Shown here: in pieces, positions 27,695 to 36,017 of the stretch | How positions within the stretch are numbered: the first letter of the stretch is position 1 | Layout of the letters: each line of letters begins with the position of its first letter | Assembly (NCBI RefSeq): GCF_003851545.1 | Contig: NZ_BHVX01000002.1 | Coordinates: forward strand, 248,001 to 312,000 | DNA length: 64,000 nucleotides | Reading direction: 5' to 3' | Source: Ralstonia sp. SET104 | Lineage (GTDB): Bacteria; Pseudomonadota; Gammaproteobacteria; Burkholderiales; Burkholderiaceae | Program-made: the position numbers and the translations under genes | The notes under the pieces: generated by a model | The model's input: the letters and a program-made list of their open reading frames with translations, nothing else | The model's database searches: none | What the model was told of the DNA's origin: nothing

Positions 27695-27982
27695 ATGGCA
27701 TTCATGAACAAGAAGCAGCGCGACGCGAAGAACAAAAAGCGCTTCCAGCAACAAAACCCGTTGTTCAAGCGCAAGAAGTTCTGCCGCTTCACCGTGGCTG
27801 GCGTTGAGCAGATCGACTACAAGGATCTGGACACGCTCAAGGACTTCATCGGCGAGAACGGCAAGATCACCCCGGCCCGCCTGACCGGCACGCGCGCGAT
27901 CTATCAGCGCCAGTTGGACACGGCCATCAAGCGCGCACGTTTTCTCGCGCTGATGCCGTACACCGATCAGCACAAGCACTAA
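27695..27982 (+). CDS. rpsR: 30S ribosomal protein S18
   Basis: The 95-residue basic protein is S18, partner of S6. The signature [20 protein letters not shown] followed by [31 protein letters not shown]-type sequence is complete. A second in-frame ATG at 27704 (MNKKQRDAK) is a possible alternative start. Confidence 0.97.
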   Translation: MAFMNKKQRDAKNKKRFQQQNPLFKRKKFCRFTVAGVEQIDYKDLDTLKDFIGENGKITPARLTGTRAIYQRQLDTAIKRARFLALMPYTDQHKH

Positions 27983-28006
27983 TCAGCGGGATAAGGAGAA
28001 CTCACA

Positions 28007-28459
28007 ATGCAAATTATTCTGCTCGAGAAGGTCGTCAACCTGGGTAACCTGGGCGACGTGGTGCGCGTGAAGGACGGTTACGCTCGTAACTTCCTGATCC
28101 CGAACAAGCAAGCCCGCCGCGCTACCGATTCCGCCATCAAGGAATTCGAAGCCCGTCGCGCTGAACTGGAAAAGCTGGCCGCTGAAAAACTGGCTGCTGC
28201 GCAAGCCGAAGGCGAAAAGCTGAACGGCCTGACGCTGCAACTGTCGCAAAAGGCTGGTGTGGATGGCCGTCTGTTCGGCTCCGTCACCAACCACGACATC
28301 GCTGACGCACTGGTTGCGCAAGGCTTCAAGGTTGAGAAGGCGCAAGTGCGTCTGCCGAACGGCCCGCTGAAGACCACGGGCGACCACCCGGTCGTCGTGT
28401 CGCTGCACACCGACGTGGCAGTCGACGTGAACGTGTCGGTGCTGGGCGAGACCGTCTAA
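28007..28459 (+). CDS. rplI: 50S ribosomal protein L9
   Basis: The 150-residue protein is L9 of the large subunit. The N-terminal domain [20 protein letters not shown] and the [13 protein letters not shown] signature are joined by the characteristic long charged helix to a C-terminal domain. AAGGAG lies upstream of ATG 28007. It is the last gene of the operon and is followed by a strong terminator. Confidence 0.97.
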   Translation: MQIILLEKVVNLGNLGDVVRVKDGYARNFLIPNKQARRATDSAIKEFEARRAELEKLAAEKLAAAQAEGEKLNGLTLQLSQKAGVDGRLFGSVTNHDIADALVAQGFKVEKAQVRLPNGPLKTTGDHPVVVSLHTDVAVDVNVSVLGETV

Positions 28460-28513
28460 GCACGTATGCTGTAGCTCGCGATGCCCGGGAAACCGGCCGG
28501 CGCGAGTGAAGAA

Positions 28514-28542
28514 GGCAGGGACGAAAGTCTCTGCCTTTTTTT
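28514..28542 (+). terminator. Terminator after rplI
   Basis: GGCAGGGAC pairs with GTCTCTGCC (one G-U) over a GAAA tetraloop, followed by seven T. Confidence 0.88.
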
Positions 28543-28589
28543 GTTGTTCTTTGTGTCAGGGGTTCAGATTGAAGACTGAGCAGCGCCGT

Positions 28590-28595
28590 TATAAT
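28590..28595 (+). promoter_or_regulatory. -10 box upstream of dnaB
   Basis: A perfect TATAAT lies seven bases before the dnaB ATG. A TTGAAG at 28569-28574 is only 15 bases away. If this promoter is used, the mRNA would start at or very near the start codon (leaderless or nearly so). Confidence 0.4.
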
Positions 28596-28601
28596 CCCGC
28601 C

Positions 28602-29990
28602 ATGAACGCGCCCTCCGATCCCCAGCTCGATTCGCTCAAGGTTCCTCCGCACTCCATTGAGGCCGAACAGTCGGTGCTCGGCGGGTTGCTGCTGGATAAC
28701 GCCGCTTGGGATCGCATCGCCGATTTCATCAACGAGCACGATTTCTACCGCTACGATCACCGGCTGATCTTTCATAACATCGGCAAGCTGATTTCGCAGG
28801 CCAAACCGGCCGACGTGATCACGGTGTACGAGCAGTTGCAGGCTGCGGGCAAGGCGGAGGAGGTGGGCGGTCTGGCCTACCTGAATGCGCTGGCGCAGAA
28901 CACGCCGAGCGCGGCCAACATCCGACGCTATGCCGAAATCGTCCGTGATCGTGGCGTACTGCGGCAACTGGTGACCATTGCCGACGAGATTTCCGCTGGC
29001 GCTTTCAACCCGCAGGGGCGCGACGTGCGTCAACTGCTGGACGAAGCCGAATCCAAGGTGTTTGCGATTGCCGAAGAAGGCTCGCGCGGGCAGAAGGGTT
29101 TCCTGGAGATCCAGCCGCTGCTGACGCAGGTGGTCGAGCGTATCGACGAGCTGTACCACCGCGACAACCAGAGCGATATCACCGGTGTGCCGACAGGCTT
29201 CGTCGACCTCGACCGCATGACCAGCGGTATGCAGGGCGGTGATTTGATCATCGTGGCTGGCCGCCCGTCGATGGGTAAGACGGCGTTTTCGCTGAACATT
29301 GGCGAGCATGTGGCGGTCGAGCAGGGCCTGCCGGTGGCAGTGTTCTCGATGGAAATGGCGGGCACGCAGCTCGCCATGCGTATGCTGGGTTCGGTCGGCC
29401 GGCTGGATCAGCACCGCTTGCGCACCGGCCGGCTGCTCGACGAAGACTGGCCGCGCCTGACGCACGCCATCCAGAAGATGAACGACGCGCAGCTCTTCAT
29501 TGATGAGACACCCGCGCTCAACCCGATGGAATTGCGCGCGCGTTCGCGCCGTCTGGCGCGTCAGTGCGGGCAGCTCGGCCTGATCGTCATCGATTACCTG
29601 CAGCTCATGTCGGGTTCAGGCAGCGGTGAAAACCGCGCGACTGAAATTTCGGAAATTTCACGCTCGCTCAAGGGGCTGGCCAAAGAACTCAACTGTCCGG
29701 TGATTGCGTTGTCGCAGTTGAATCGAAGCCTGGAGCAGCGTCCGAACAAGCGTCCCGTGATGTCGGATTTGCGCGAATCCGGCGCTATCGAACAAGATGC
29801 CGATGTGATCCTGTTCATCTATCGTGATCAGGTCTACAACCCCGACTCTCCGGACAAGGGAACGGCCGAAATCATTATCGGTAAGCAGCGTAACGGCCCG
29901 ATTGGTACCGTTCGTCTCACCTTCCTGGGCGAATACACGAAGTTCGACAACTTCACAGGTGGCAACGCCTTCTTTGACAACGACACGTAA
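28602..29990 (+). CDS. dnaB: Replicative DNA helicase DnaB
   Basis: The 462-residue hexameric helicase unwinds DNA at the replication fork. The N-terminal domain begins PPHSIEAEQSVLGGLLLDN. The RecA-like domain has Walker A GRPSMGKTAF (about residues 221-230), the AVFSMEMAGTQLAMRM segment and Walker B LIVIDYLQLM. No intein interrupts the Walker A region, where DnaB inteins often sit. ATG 28602 is chosen because similarity starts there and the upstream frame runs through the rplI terminator. A terminator follows the gene. Confidence 0.97.
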   Translation: MNAPSDPQLDSLKVPPHSIEAEQSVLGGLLLDNAAWDRIADFINEHDFYRYDHRLIFHNIGKLISQAKPADVITVYEQLQAAGKAEEVGGLAYLNALAQNTPSAANIRRYAEIVRDRGVLRQLVTIADEISAGAFNPQGRDVRQLLDEAESKVFAIAEEGSRGQKGFLEIQPLLTQVVERIDELYHRDNQSDITGVPTGFVDLDRMTSGMQGGDLIIVAGRPSMGKTAFSLNIGEHVAVEQGLPVAVFSMEMAGTQLAMRMLGSVGRLDQHRLRTGRLLDEDWPRLTHAIQKMNDAQLFIDETPALNPMELRARSRRLARQCGQLGLIVIDYLQLMSGSGSGENRATEISEISRSLKGLAKELNCPVIALSQLNRSLEQRPNKRPVMSDLRESGAIEQDADVILFIYRDQVYNPDSPDKGTAEIIIGKQRNGPIGTVRLTFLGEYTKFDNFTGGNAFFDNDT

Positions 29991-30068
29991 TCTGTATTTC
30001 GTGTCGGCCTGCCACAACGTGCCACGCATCGTGCGGGGCTGGTTCCGGTAAACTATTGCGTTTTAATG

Positions 30069-30104
30069 ACAACGCCGGCGGTGACCCCGTCCGGCGTTGT
30101 TTTT
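30069..30104 (+). terminator. Terminator after dnaB
   Basis: ACAACGCCGG (30069-30078) pairs perfectly with CCGGCGTTGT (30091-30100), followed by TTTT. Confidence 0.85.
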
Positions 30105-30138
30105 ACGACTTCAGCTTTTTCCGTTCCCAAGGATCATC

Positions 30139-30765
30139 ATGTTCGGTCGCTTCATGCCCACCGAAGGCAAGTTTTTTGAGTACTTCAACCAGCACGCCGA
30201 GTGCGCCGTCAAGGCAGCTCATGCGCTCAAGGAGCTGGTCAATGACTTGCCCAATGCCGAAATGCATGCACGCAACGTGCAGAACTTTGAAAAGAAGGCC
30301 GATCGCATCACGCATGACACGATCGAGCTGCTGCACAAGACGTTCATCACACCGCTTGACCGAGACGAGATCCACAAGCTGATCACGACGATGGATGACA
30401 TCCTCGACCTGATGGAAGACGTGTCGCTCACCATCTCGTTGTACGACGTGACCAACGTGACGGACGAATCGCGCCAACTTGCGGCCATTTGCGTGGCGTG
30501 CTGCGAGGAGGTCCGCAAGGCTGTGGCGTTGCTGAGCGACATGAACAATGGCCGCCAGATCCTGACCATCGCGCAGGAAATCGATCGTCTTGAGTCGGAA
30601 GCCGATCGCGTGATGCGTGCCGCCATGGCCAAGCTGTTCCGCACCGAGAACGACATCAAGCTGCTGATCAAGCTCAAGGCGATCTACGAGCAACTGGAAA
30701 GCGTGACCGACTGTTGTGAGGATGTCGCCAACATCATCGAAGGCATCGTGCTCGAAAACGCCTGA
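30139..30765 (+). CDS. DUF47 / PhoU-like phosphate transport regulator
   Basis: The 208-residue protein is an all-helical DUF47 (TIGR00153) member related to PhoU. Patterns such as FEKKADRITHDTIELLHKTF and IDRLESEADRVMRAAMAKLF show the paired ExxxD-type metal-binding helices of PhoU proteins. It is probably cytoplasmic and acts on the adjacent PiT transporter. ATG 30139 (MFGRFMPTEGKFFEYF) matches the family; AAGGATC lies just upstream. The gap to pitA is 14 bases, so the two are one unit. In several bacteria this pair forms the low-affinity phosphate uptake system. Confidence 0.92.
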   Translation: MFGRFMPTEGKFFEYFNQHAECAVKAAHALKELVNDLPNAEMHARNVQNFEKKADRITHDTIELLHKTFITPLDRDEIHKLITTMDDILDLMEDVSLTISLYDVTNVTDESRQLAAICVACCEEVRKAVALLSDMNNGRQILTIAQEIDRLESEADRVMRAAMAKLFRTENDIKLLIKLKAIYEQLESVTDCCEDVANIIEGIVLENA

Positions 30766-30779
30766 CGAGACGACGCCTC

Positions 30780-31790
30780 ATGCATACGCTTCAGATCAGT
30801 CTTTGGGTGGTCGTCCTGCTGGTGGCGCTGGCCATCGTGTTCGACTTCATGAACGGCTTCCACGATGCGGCCAACTCCATCGCGACGGTCGTGTCGACTG
30901 GCGTGCTCAAGCCGCAGCAGGCGGTGGCGATGGCCGCGGCCTGCAACGTGATCGCCATTTTCATTTTCCACCTCAAGGTGGCCACGACGGTGGGCCGGGA
31001 CACCATCGATCCGTCGATCGTCGACCATTACGTCATCTTTGGGGCGTTGATGGGTGCCATCGCGTGGAACGTCATCACGTGGTACTACGGCATTCCGTCT
31101 AGCTCGTCGCACGCGCTGATCGGCGGCCTGGTGGGCGCGGCCGTGGCCAAGTCTGGCACGGGTTCGCTGGTGGCGAGCGGCCTGCTCAAGACCGTGGCGT
31201 TCATCCTGATTTCGCCGCTGCTGGGCTTTATCCTGGGCTCGCTGCTGATGGTGGCGGTGTCCTGGCTGTTCTTCCGAACACCGCCTTCCAAGGTGGACCG
31301 GTGGTTCCGGCGCCTGCAACTGCTGTCGGCCTCGCTATACAGCCTGGGCCACGGCGGCAACGATGCGCAGAAAACAATCGGCATCATTTGGATGTTGCTC
31401 ATTGCAGGTGGCTATGCATCGGCCACGGCGACTGAACCGCCGATTTGGGTGATCGTTTGCTGTTACGTCGCGATTGGCCTTGGCACGCTGTTGGGTGGCT
31501 GGCGGATCGTGCGCACGATGGGCCAGAAGATCACCAAGCTCAAGCCGGTGGGCGGTTTCTGCGCTGAAACAGGTGGCGCAATGACGTTGTTCTTCGCGTC
31601 AGCGCTGGGCGTGCCGGTGTCGACCACGCATACCATCACCGGCGCCATCGTCGGTGTGGGTGCGGCGCAGAAGGCTTCGGCGGTGCGCTGGGGTGTGGCT
31701 GGCAACATCGTCTGGGCCTGGGTCTTGACGATTCCCGCGTCGGCCTTCATGGCGGCCATCGCCTGGTGGATCGGCCGGCACGTGCTGTAA
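30780..31790 (+). CDS. pitA: PiT-family inorganic phosphate transporter
   Basis: The 336-residue inner-membrane protein has about ten transmembrane helices and both PiT signature repeats. The first is FDFMNGFHDAANSIATVV (about residues 21-38). The second is ASLYSLGHGGNDAQKTIGII (about 183-202) together with PVSTTHTITGAIVGVG (about 280-295). PiT proteins import metal-phosphate in symport with protons. It is shorter than E. coli PitA (499 residues) and is of the compact type usually paired with a DUF47 gene, as here. A symmetrical terminator follows. Confidence 0.93.
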   Translation: MHTLQISLWVVVLLVALAIVFDFMNGFHDAANSIATVVSTGVLKPQQAVAMAAACNVIAIFIFHLKVATTVGRDTIDPSIVDHYVIFGALMGAIAWNVITWYYGIPSSSSHALIGGLVGAAVAKSGTGSLVASGLLKTVAFILISPLLGFILGSLLMVAVSWLFFRTPPSKVDRWFRRLQLLSASLYSLGHGGNDAQKTIGIIWMLLIAGGYASATATEPPIWVIVCCYVAIGLGTLLGGWRIVRTMGQKITKLKPVGGFCAETGGAMTLFFASALGVPVSTTHTITGAIVGVGAAQKASAVRWGVAGNIVWAWVLTIPASAFMAAIAWWIGRHVL

Positions 31791-31820
31791 GCCGACCGCA
31801 GAGCGACTCCTCAAGAACGA

Positions 31821-31848
31821 AACGCCCACCCAATCGGTGGGCGTTTTA
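31821..31848. terminator. Terminator between pitA and the NlpC/P60 gene
   Basis: AACGCCCACC (31821-31830) pairs with GGTGGGCGTT (31836-31845), followed by TT. The stem is flanked by A-rich sequence on the other side, so it can work in both directions. Confidence 0.82.
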
Positions 31849-31867
31849 CTTTGCAGCGAGCGAAGCG

Positions 31868-32590
31868 TTATTGCGCGGCGAAGCGAGCGATGGGGTCGTC
31901 GTCCGCGGGCTCAGCGCTGATGGCTGGCGTGCGCGTCGACATCAGGTTGTTCGACTGGGCGCCACGTGCTCGGGCGAGTGTGCCTAGCGGATCATCGTCG
32001 ATAGGGCGGGCAGGGCTGGCCGGTGCAGGTGCGTCGGGCAGATTGCTCGCAGCCACCACGCGGCGTGCGCCCATGTAGCGGCTCGCCCAATAAGACTTGG
32101 TCATGTCTTCCAGGCGAACGGTACCGCCCGTGGCTGGCGCGTGGACAAACCGGTTCTGACCCACATAGATGCCGACATGCGAGTTCGCCTGACCGGTCGT
32201 GTTGAAGAAGACGAGATCGCCCGATGCAACGTCGCGGCGCTCCAGCGAAGCACCGCGACGACTCATCTCAGCCGCAGTACGGGGCAGATTGACGGAAGCC
32301 GCGCGCTGCACGACGTAGCGCACCAGCCCGCTGCAATCGAAGCCGGTATCCGGCGTGTTGCCGCCGTAGCGATACGGCGTACCCACCAAGGCCATGGCTT
32401 CGATGGAGATCTCTTCAAGGCCCGCGCTCGGATCGTTGATCGGCGTGCCGCGTGTGCGCAATCCGGCGTCGCGCGAAGCGGTGGAGCGTGTGGGTGTCGA
32501 CGAGCAAGCGGACAGCAGGCACACCAGCGCAAGCAGGGCAGCGCCTGCCAGTCGGGTATTGCCTTGAGCAAAGCTGTGCCGCGTCAGCAT
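31868..32590 (-). CDS. NlpC/P60-family peptidoglycan endopeptidase lipoprotein
   Basis: The 240-residue protein has a lipoprotein signal with lipobox LLSAC (about residues 25-29), so it is probably anchored to a membrane facing the periplasm. The NlpC/P60 (C40) catalytic triad is visible: Cys in DTGFDCSGLVRYV (about residue 84), His in SHVGIYVGQNRF (about 135) and a second polar His in RFVHAPATGG. Such enzymes cut the gamma-D-Glu-diaminopimelate bond of cell-wall peptides. The C-terminal 60 residues are Ala/Pro/Asp-rich and unlike the domain. It is convergent with pitA and shares its terminator. Confidence 0.9.
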   Translation of the reverse strand: MLTRHSFAQGNTRLAGAALLALVCLLSACSSTPTRSTASRDAGLRTRGTPINDPSAGLEEISIEAMALVGTPYRYGGNTPDTGFDCSGLVRYVVQRAASVNLPRTAAEMSRRGASLERRDVASGDLVFFNTTGQANSHVGIYVGQNRFVHAPATGGTVRLEDMTKSYWASRYMGARRVVAASNLPDAPAPASPARPIDDDPLGTLARARGAQSNNLMSTRTPAISAEPADDDPIARFAAQ

Positions 32591-32743
32591 GCGCCATCAA
32601 GAAGGTCCGGATAGATCGCATGCTATGCGGTTGGCGTCATAAAGCCAAACAGCGTGTTGGCGGGGCGCAACGCCAAGCGGGGCGCGGCTCTGCGAGCTTT
32701 GCCCCGATGGCGTCGCGATTTGCGGGCCGTTTATTTCGCGGCC

Positions 32744-33169
32744 TTACCAGCGCAATTGGACATTGCGGGTGCTGCCGGTCTGCACCGTAGCCTGCTTTGT
32801 CGTGCCTTGGTAGGTGGCGATGACGTTGTAGCTTGCCGGCGGGGCCTTGATCAGACAGCGCGGACCGTCGGCGCGGAAGCTTGCGACCTCCTTGCCGTGC
32901 CGCGTAAGTTTGACGTCCACGTCGGCCAGATATTCGCCGCGCGCACCTTGCGTGAACAGCAGAGACAGGTTGTAGTCGCGCGCTTCGCTGTTCAATGCCT
33001 GCTGCTCGTCCTGTGCAACGCCGCCGCAGACGTAGCTGATCTGGCCGGCGGTCTTTGGCGTGAGGTTGTCGGCGAACGCAATGGAGGCGCCGGCGGACAG
33101 CATCATCGCCAGCGCGGCCGACGTCAGGGTCAAGCGCGATCGGGTCTGCAGGTTTTGCTGCATGGGCAT
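32744..33169 (-). CDS. Small exported protein, carboxypeptidase-regulatory-like fold
   Basis: The 141-residue product has a signal peptide (TSAALAMMLSAGASIAFA), so the mature part is about 110 residues in the periplasm or outside. It contains YVCGGVAQDEQQALN, then VDVKLTRHGKEVASFRADGP, and ends in an ATYQGTTKQATVQTGSTRNV repeat-like beta pattern. This resembles beta-sandwich regulatory domains found after carboxypeptidases, but the similarity is weak and the function is unknown. Two Cys residues could form a disulfide. I chose ATG 33169 because GGAGG is five bases upstream. In-frame ATGs at 33181, 33172 and 33163 are alternatives. Confidence 0.7.
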   Translation of the reverse strand: MPMQQNLQTRSRLTLTSAALAMMLSAGASIAFADNLTPKTAGQISYVCGGVAQDEQQALNSEARDYNLSLLFTQGARGEYLADVDVKLTRHGKEVASFRADGPRCLIKAPPASYNVIATYQGTTKQATVQTGSTRNVQLRW

Positions 33170-33287
33170 CATGGCCTCCATCAGAAAAAGGGAGAGGTGC
33201 CCCACGCGCAGCAAGAAAAAGGCCGCGCAAAAGCGCGGCCTGATGGCGCAACGGTTTGCGGCAGATGAATTTGCCGCGACATGACTG

Positions 33288-35015
33288 TTAAAGCACGTCT
33301 GACGCGTGATCCGCGAGTCGCGAACGCTCGCCACGCGCCAGCGTGATGTGGCCGCTGTGGCTCCATCCCTTGAAGCGATCCACCACGTAGGTCAGGCCGG
33401 ACGATCCTTCCGTCAGATACGGCGTGTCGATCTGCGCGATGTTTCCCAGGCAGACGATCTTGGTGCCAGGGCCGGCACGCGTGACCAACGTTTTCATCTG
33501 CTTGGGTGTCAGGTTCTGCGCTTCGTCGATGATCAGGAACTTGTTCACAAACGTGCGGCCGCGCATGAAGTTCATGCTCTTGACCTTGATGCGCGAGCGG
33601 ATCAGTTCCTGCGTGGCTGCACGACCCCATTCGCCAGCGTTGTCGTCAGACTTTTGGAGCACTTCGAGGTTGTCGTCGAAGGCGCCCATCCACGGCTGCA
33701 TCTTTTCTTCTTCCGTGCCCGGCAGGAAACCGATGTCTTCACCCACGGGCACTGTAGCGCGCGTGATGATGATCTCGTTGTAGAGCTTCTGGTCCAGCAC
33801 TTGCTCCAGGCCTGCCGCCAGTGCCAGCAGCGTCTTGCCCGTACCGGCCTGGCCGAGCAACGAGACGAAATCGACCTCGGGATGCATCAGCAGGTTCAGC
33901 GCGAAGTTCTGCTCGCGGTTGCGCGCGGTTACGCCCCAGACGTTGTTCTTCTGGTGCGTGTAGTCCTTGAGCGTCTGCAATACGGCGGTCTTGCCGTTCA
34001 GCTCCTTGACCTGCGCGTACAACGGCAGGCTGCCGTCATTTGGCTCCAGGAAGACAAACTGATTGACCAGGAACGACGGCACCAGCGGGCCGGACAGACG
34101 GTAGAACGTTGTGCCCGTCTTCGGATCCTGCCAGCTCTCGATGTTCTTGCCGTGCTTTTGCCAGAAGTCGGCCGGCAGGGCCATGATGCCGCTGTAGAGC
34201 AGGTCGGTGTCTTCCAGCACGCGGTCGTTGAAGTAGTCCTCCGCCGGCAGGCCGAGGGCGCGCGCCTTGATCCGCATGTTGATGTCTTTGGACACCAGCA
34301 CGACACTGCGATCCGGCCGCTGCTGCTGCAACGCGGCCACCACGCCCAGAATCTGGTTATCGGCCTTGCCCTGCGGCAGACCGTCGGGCAACTTGATGTC
34401 ATTCAGGCGCGTCTGGAAAAACAGGCGCCCCTGCGCATCGCGATTGCCCAGCTTGGAGAGTGGCAGACCGTCATCCATCACGCCGTCGGTGCCGGCCACA
34501 AGCTGGTCGAGCGTGCGGCTGACCGTGCGGGCGTTGCGCGCAACTTCGCTCATGCCCTTCTTGTGGTTGTCCAGCTCCTCCAGCGTCATCATCGGCAGAT
34601 AGACATCGTGCTCTTCAAAGCGGAACAGCGATGTCGGATCGTGCATCAACACGTTGGTGTCGAGCACGAACAGCTTGGTCGGGCCTTCATCGCGTCGGGC
34701 ACGGCGTCGGGCGGCGGTTTCCGTGGATTTGCCGGTGGCGCTCACCTTGTCGACGGCCTTGGCGAGAATGCCTGCGTGTTCGCGCGACGCGTCTTTCGCC
34801 ATGGGCGATGCTTCGCCCGAGCGGGCGCGGGCCGTACTGGCTGCGTTGCGTTTGGGTTGCGCACGACCGGTTTCTGACAACGCCTCGCGCTCGAGCGCGG
34901 GCACCGGTTTTCGAGGTTCCTGACCCGCCTTCGGCTTTCCGGCTTTGCCGAAAGGCTTGAATTCAGCCGGGTCAAGCAATTGGGCTGGCTGGGTGGGCAT
35001 GGTCGGCAGCGGCAT
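33288..35015 (-). CDS. PIN-PhoH fusion ATPase (PhoH family)
   Basis: The 575-residue protein joins a PIN-type nuclease-like domain to a PhoH ATPase. The first 110 residues are a Pro/Ala/Lys-rich, low-complexity region. The PIN domain starts at about residue 113 (KLFVLDTNVLMHD, with its first acidic residue). The PhoH domain has Walker A SLLGQAGTGKTLLALAAG at about 385-402 and a Walker B like FLIIDEAQNLTPKQMKTL near 540. PIN-PhoH (PhoH2-type) proteins act as RNA helicases with ribonuclease activity in actinobacteria; that role is inferred for this member. ATG 35015 is preceded by AGAGG. It is transcribed away from the bcp gene across a 442-base gap. Confidence 0.9.
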   Translation of the reverse strand: MPLPTMPTQPAQLLDPAEFKPFGKAGKPKAGQEPRKPVPALEREALSETGRAQPKRNAASTARARSGEASPMAKDASREHAGILAKAVDKVSATGKSTETAARRRARRDEGPTKLFVLDTNVLMHDPTSLFRFEEHDVYLPMMTLEELDNHKKGMSEVARNARTVSRTLDQLVAGTDGVMDDGLPLSKLGNRDAQGRLFFQTRLNDIKLPDGLPQGKADNQILGVVAALQQQRPDRSVVLVSKDINMRIKARALGLPAEDYFNDRVLEDTDLLYSGIMALPADFWQKHGKNIESWQDPKTGTTFYRLSGPLVPSFLVNQFVFLEPNDGSLPLYAQVKELNGKTAVLQTLKDYTHQKNNVWGVTARNREQNFALNLLMHPEVDFVSLLGQAGTGKTLLALAAGLEQVLDQKLYNEIIITRATVPVGEDIGFLPGTEEEKMQPWMGAFDDNLEVLQKSDDNAGEWGRAATQELIRSRIKVKSMNFMRGRTFVNKFLIIDEAQNLTPKQMKTLVTRAGPGTKIVCLGNIAQIDTPYLTEGSSGLTYVVDRFKGWSHSGHITLARGERSRLADHASDVL

Positions 35016-35141
35016 GCTTCGATTACCTCTCTGGGTGGAACAACAACGAAACACCGCCCGCGCATGGCGGGGCGGCGCTGGCGGAAAACGCGGGAAAACG
35101 GATGGGCGCGTCGCAATGTTGGATGCACGGACGACGGCCAC

Positions 35142-35177
35142 AAAAAAGCCGCCATGACCTGCGAGAGGTGGGGCGGC
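35142..35177 (-). terminator. Intrinsic terminator, minus strand, upstream of phoH
   Basis: Read on the minus strand, GCCGCC (35177-35172) pairs with GGCGGC (35153-35148), followed by six U (35147-35142). The loop of 18 bases is long. It may end the arn-bcp transcript or a short RNA, or attenuate phoH. Confidence 0.6.
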
Positions 35178-35328
35178 CTAGATGAACGCCACGGCAAGCT
35201 GCACGATTCGGACGTTCTACCCAGCCTGTTTGCCAGGAAAAACGCAGAAGCGGTATCAGACCAACTTGGCCGCCGGTACCGTCGTGGGCTATCGGAATGG
35301 CATCCGGATTTCGTACTCATCGGTTCCG

Positions 35329-35357
35329 ACTGTATCGGAAGCTTTTGTGATTTGCAA
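35329..35357 (-). promoter_or_regulatory. Promoter-like pair, minus strand, between bcp and phoH
   Basis: TTGCAA (35357-35352), a 17-base spacer and TACAGT (35334-35329). The -10 matches four of six consensus bases, so this is a moderate prediction. Confidence 0.35.
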
Positions 35358-35457
35358 TCCGTCACGTGTGACGTCCGATGCCGCGTTGCAGCCAAGCGAA
35401 ACCGGGCGGGAACCAAGGGCCGGCAGTGTTCTGCGAGGCGTTTTCGTGCGCGATCAA

Positions 35458-35922
35458 TTACAGGGCGCGTATCGCAGCCAGCACATCGTCTACATGATTG
35501 GGTACTTTCACGCCGCGCCATTCGCGGCGCAGCACGCCTTGCCCGTCGATGAGGAATGTGCTGCGTTCAATGCCGCGCACGTCCTTGCCGTACATCTTCT
35601 TCATCTTGATGGTGTCAAAGATGTTGCAGACGGTTTCGTCAGTGTCGGAGATCAGTTCAAAGGGCATCTCCAGTTTCGCCTTGAAGTTCTCGTGCGACTT
35701 CAGACTGTCGCGCGAGATGCCGAATACCACGGCGCCGGCAGCCTCAAAGGCATCGTACTGGTCGCGAAAGTTCATCGCCTCGGTGGTGCAGCCGGGCGTG
35801 TTGTCCTTCGGGTAGAAATACAGCACGACGGTCTTGCCGTGCTGCGAAGCGGGCGAAAACGTGATGCCGCTGGTGGCCGGTGCGGAGAAATCGGGAAGGG
35901 GCTGGTCGAGAATGACGGGCAT
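35458..35922 (-). CDS. bcp: Bcp-type peroxiredoxin (thiol peroxidase)
   Basis: The 154-residue protein reduces hydrogen peroxide and organic peroxides. It has the BCP/PrxQ signature FYPKDNTPGCTTEAMNFRD (about residues 36-54) with the peroxidatic Cys. In many BCP proteins a resolving Cys lies five residues later (TEACDF); here that position is Met-Asn, so this is the one-Cys-like subtype unless Cys in ETVCNIFDTI serves. ATG 35922 is chosen because the family similarity starts there; the longer frame to 36156 overlaps arnD. It follows arnD in the same direction by 95 bases. Confidence 0.92.
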   Translation of the reverse strand: MPVILDQPLPDFSAPATSGITFSPASQHGKTVVLYFYPKDNTPGCTTEAMNFRDQYDAFEAAGAVVFGISRDSLKSHENFKAKLEMPFELISDTDETVCNIFDTIKMKKMYGKDVRGIERSTFLIDGQGVLRREWRGVKVPNHVDDVLAAIRAL

Positions 35923-36017
35923 GGTGTGTTCCAGAAAACCGCGAGGAAAGACGGGAAGCTCGTGGACGAGCCATCGGACGCATCGCGCGCCGGCCGCCAA
36001 ACCGGAGATCCGAGGGA

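Larger units (their letters stand above)
35016..35457. other. Gap between bcp and phoH with promoter and terminator signals
   Basis: This 442-base stretch shows no convincing gene on either strand. On the minus strand it contains a promoter-like pair (35329-35357) and a hairpin with a U tract (35142-35177). The two are in the order promoter then terminator, about 185 bases apart. Nothing recognisable was found in the plus-strand frames. Confidence 0.5.

Noticed and set aside
35142-35357. 6S RNA or a known riboswitch in the bcp-phoH gap
   Set aside because: I could not find the 6S central bubble or a riboswitch core by eye; only promoter and terminator signals remain.
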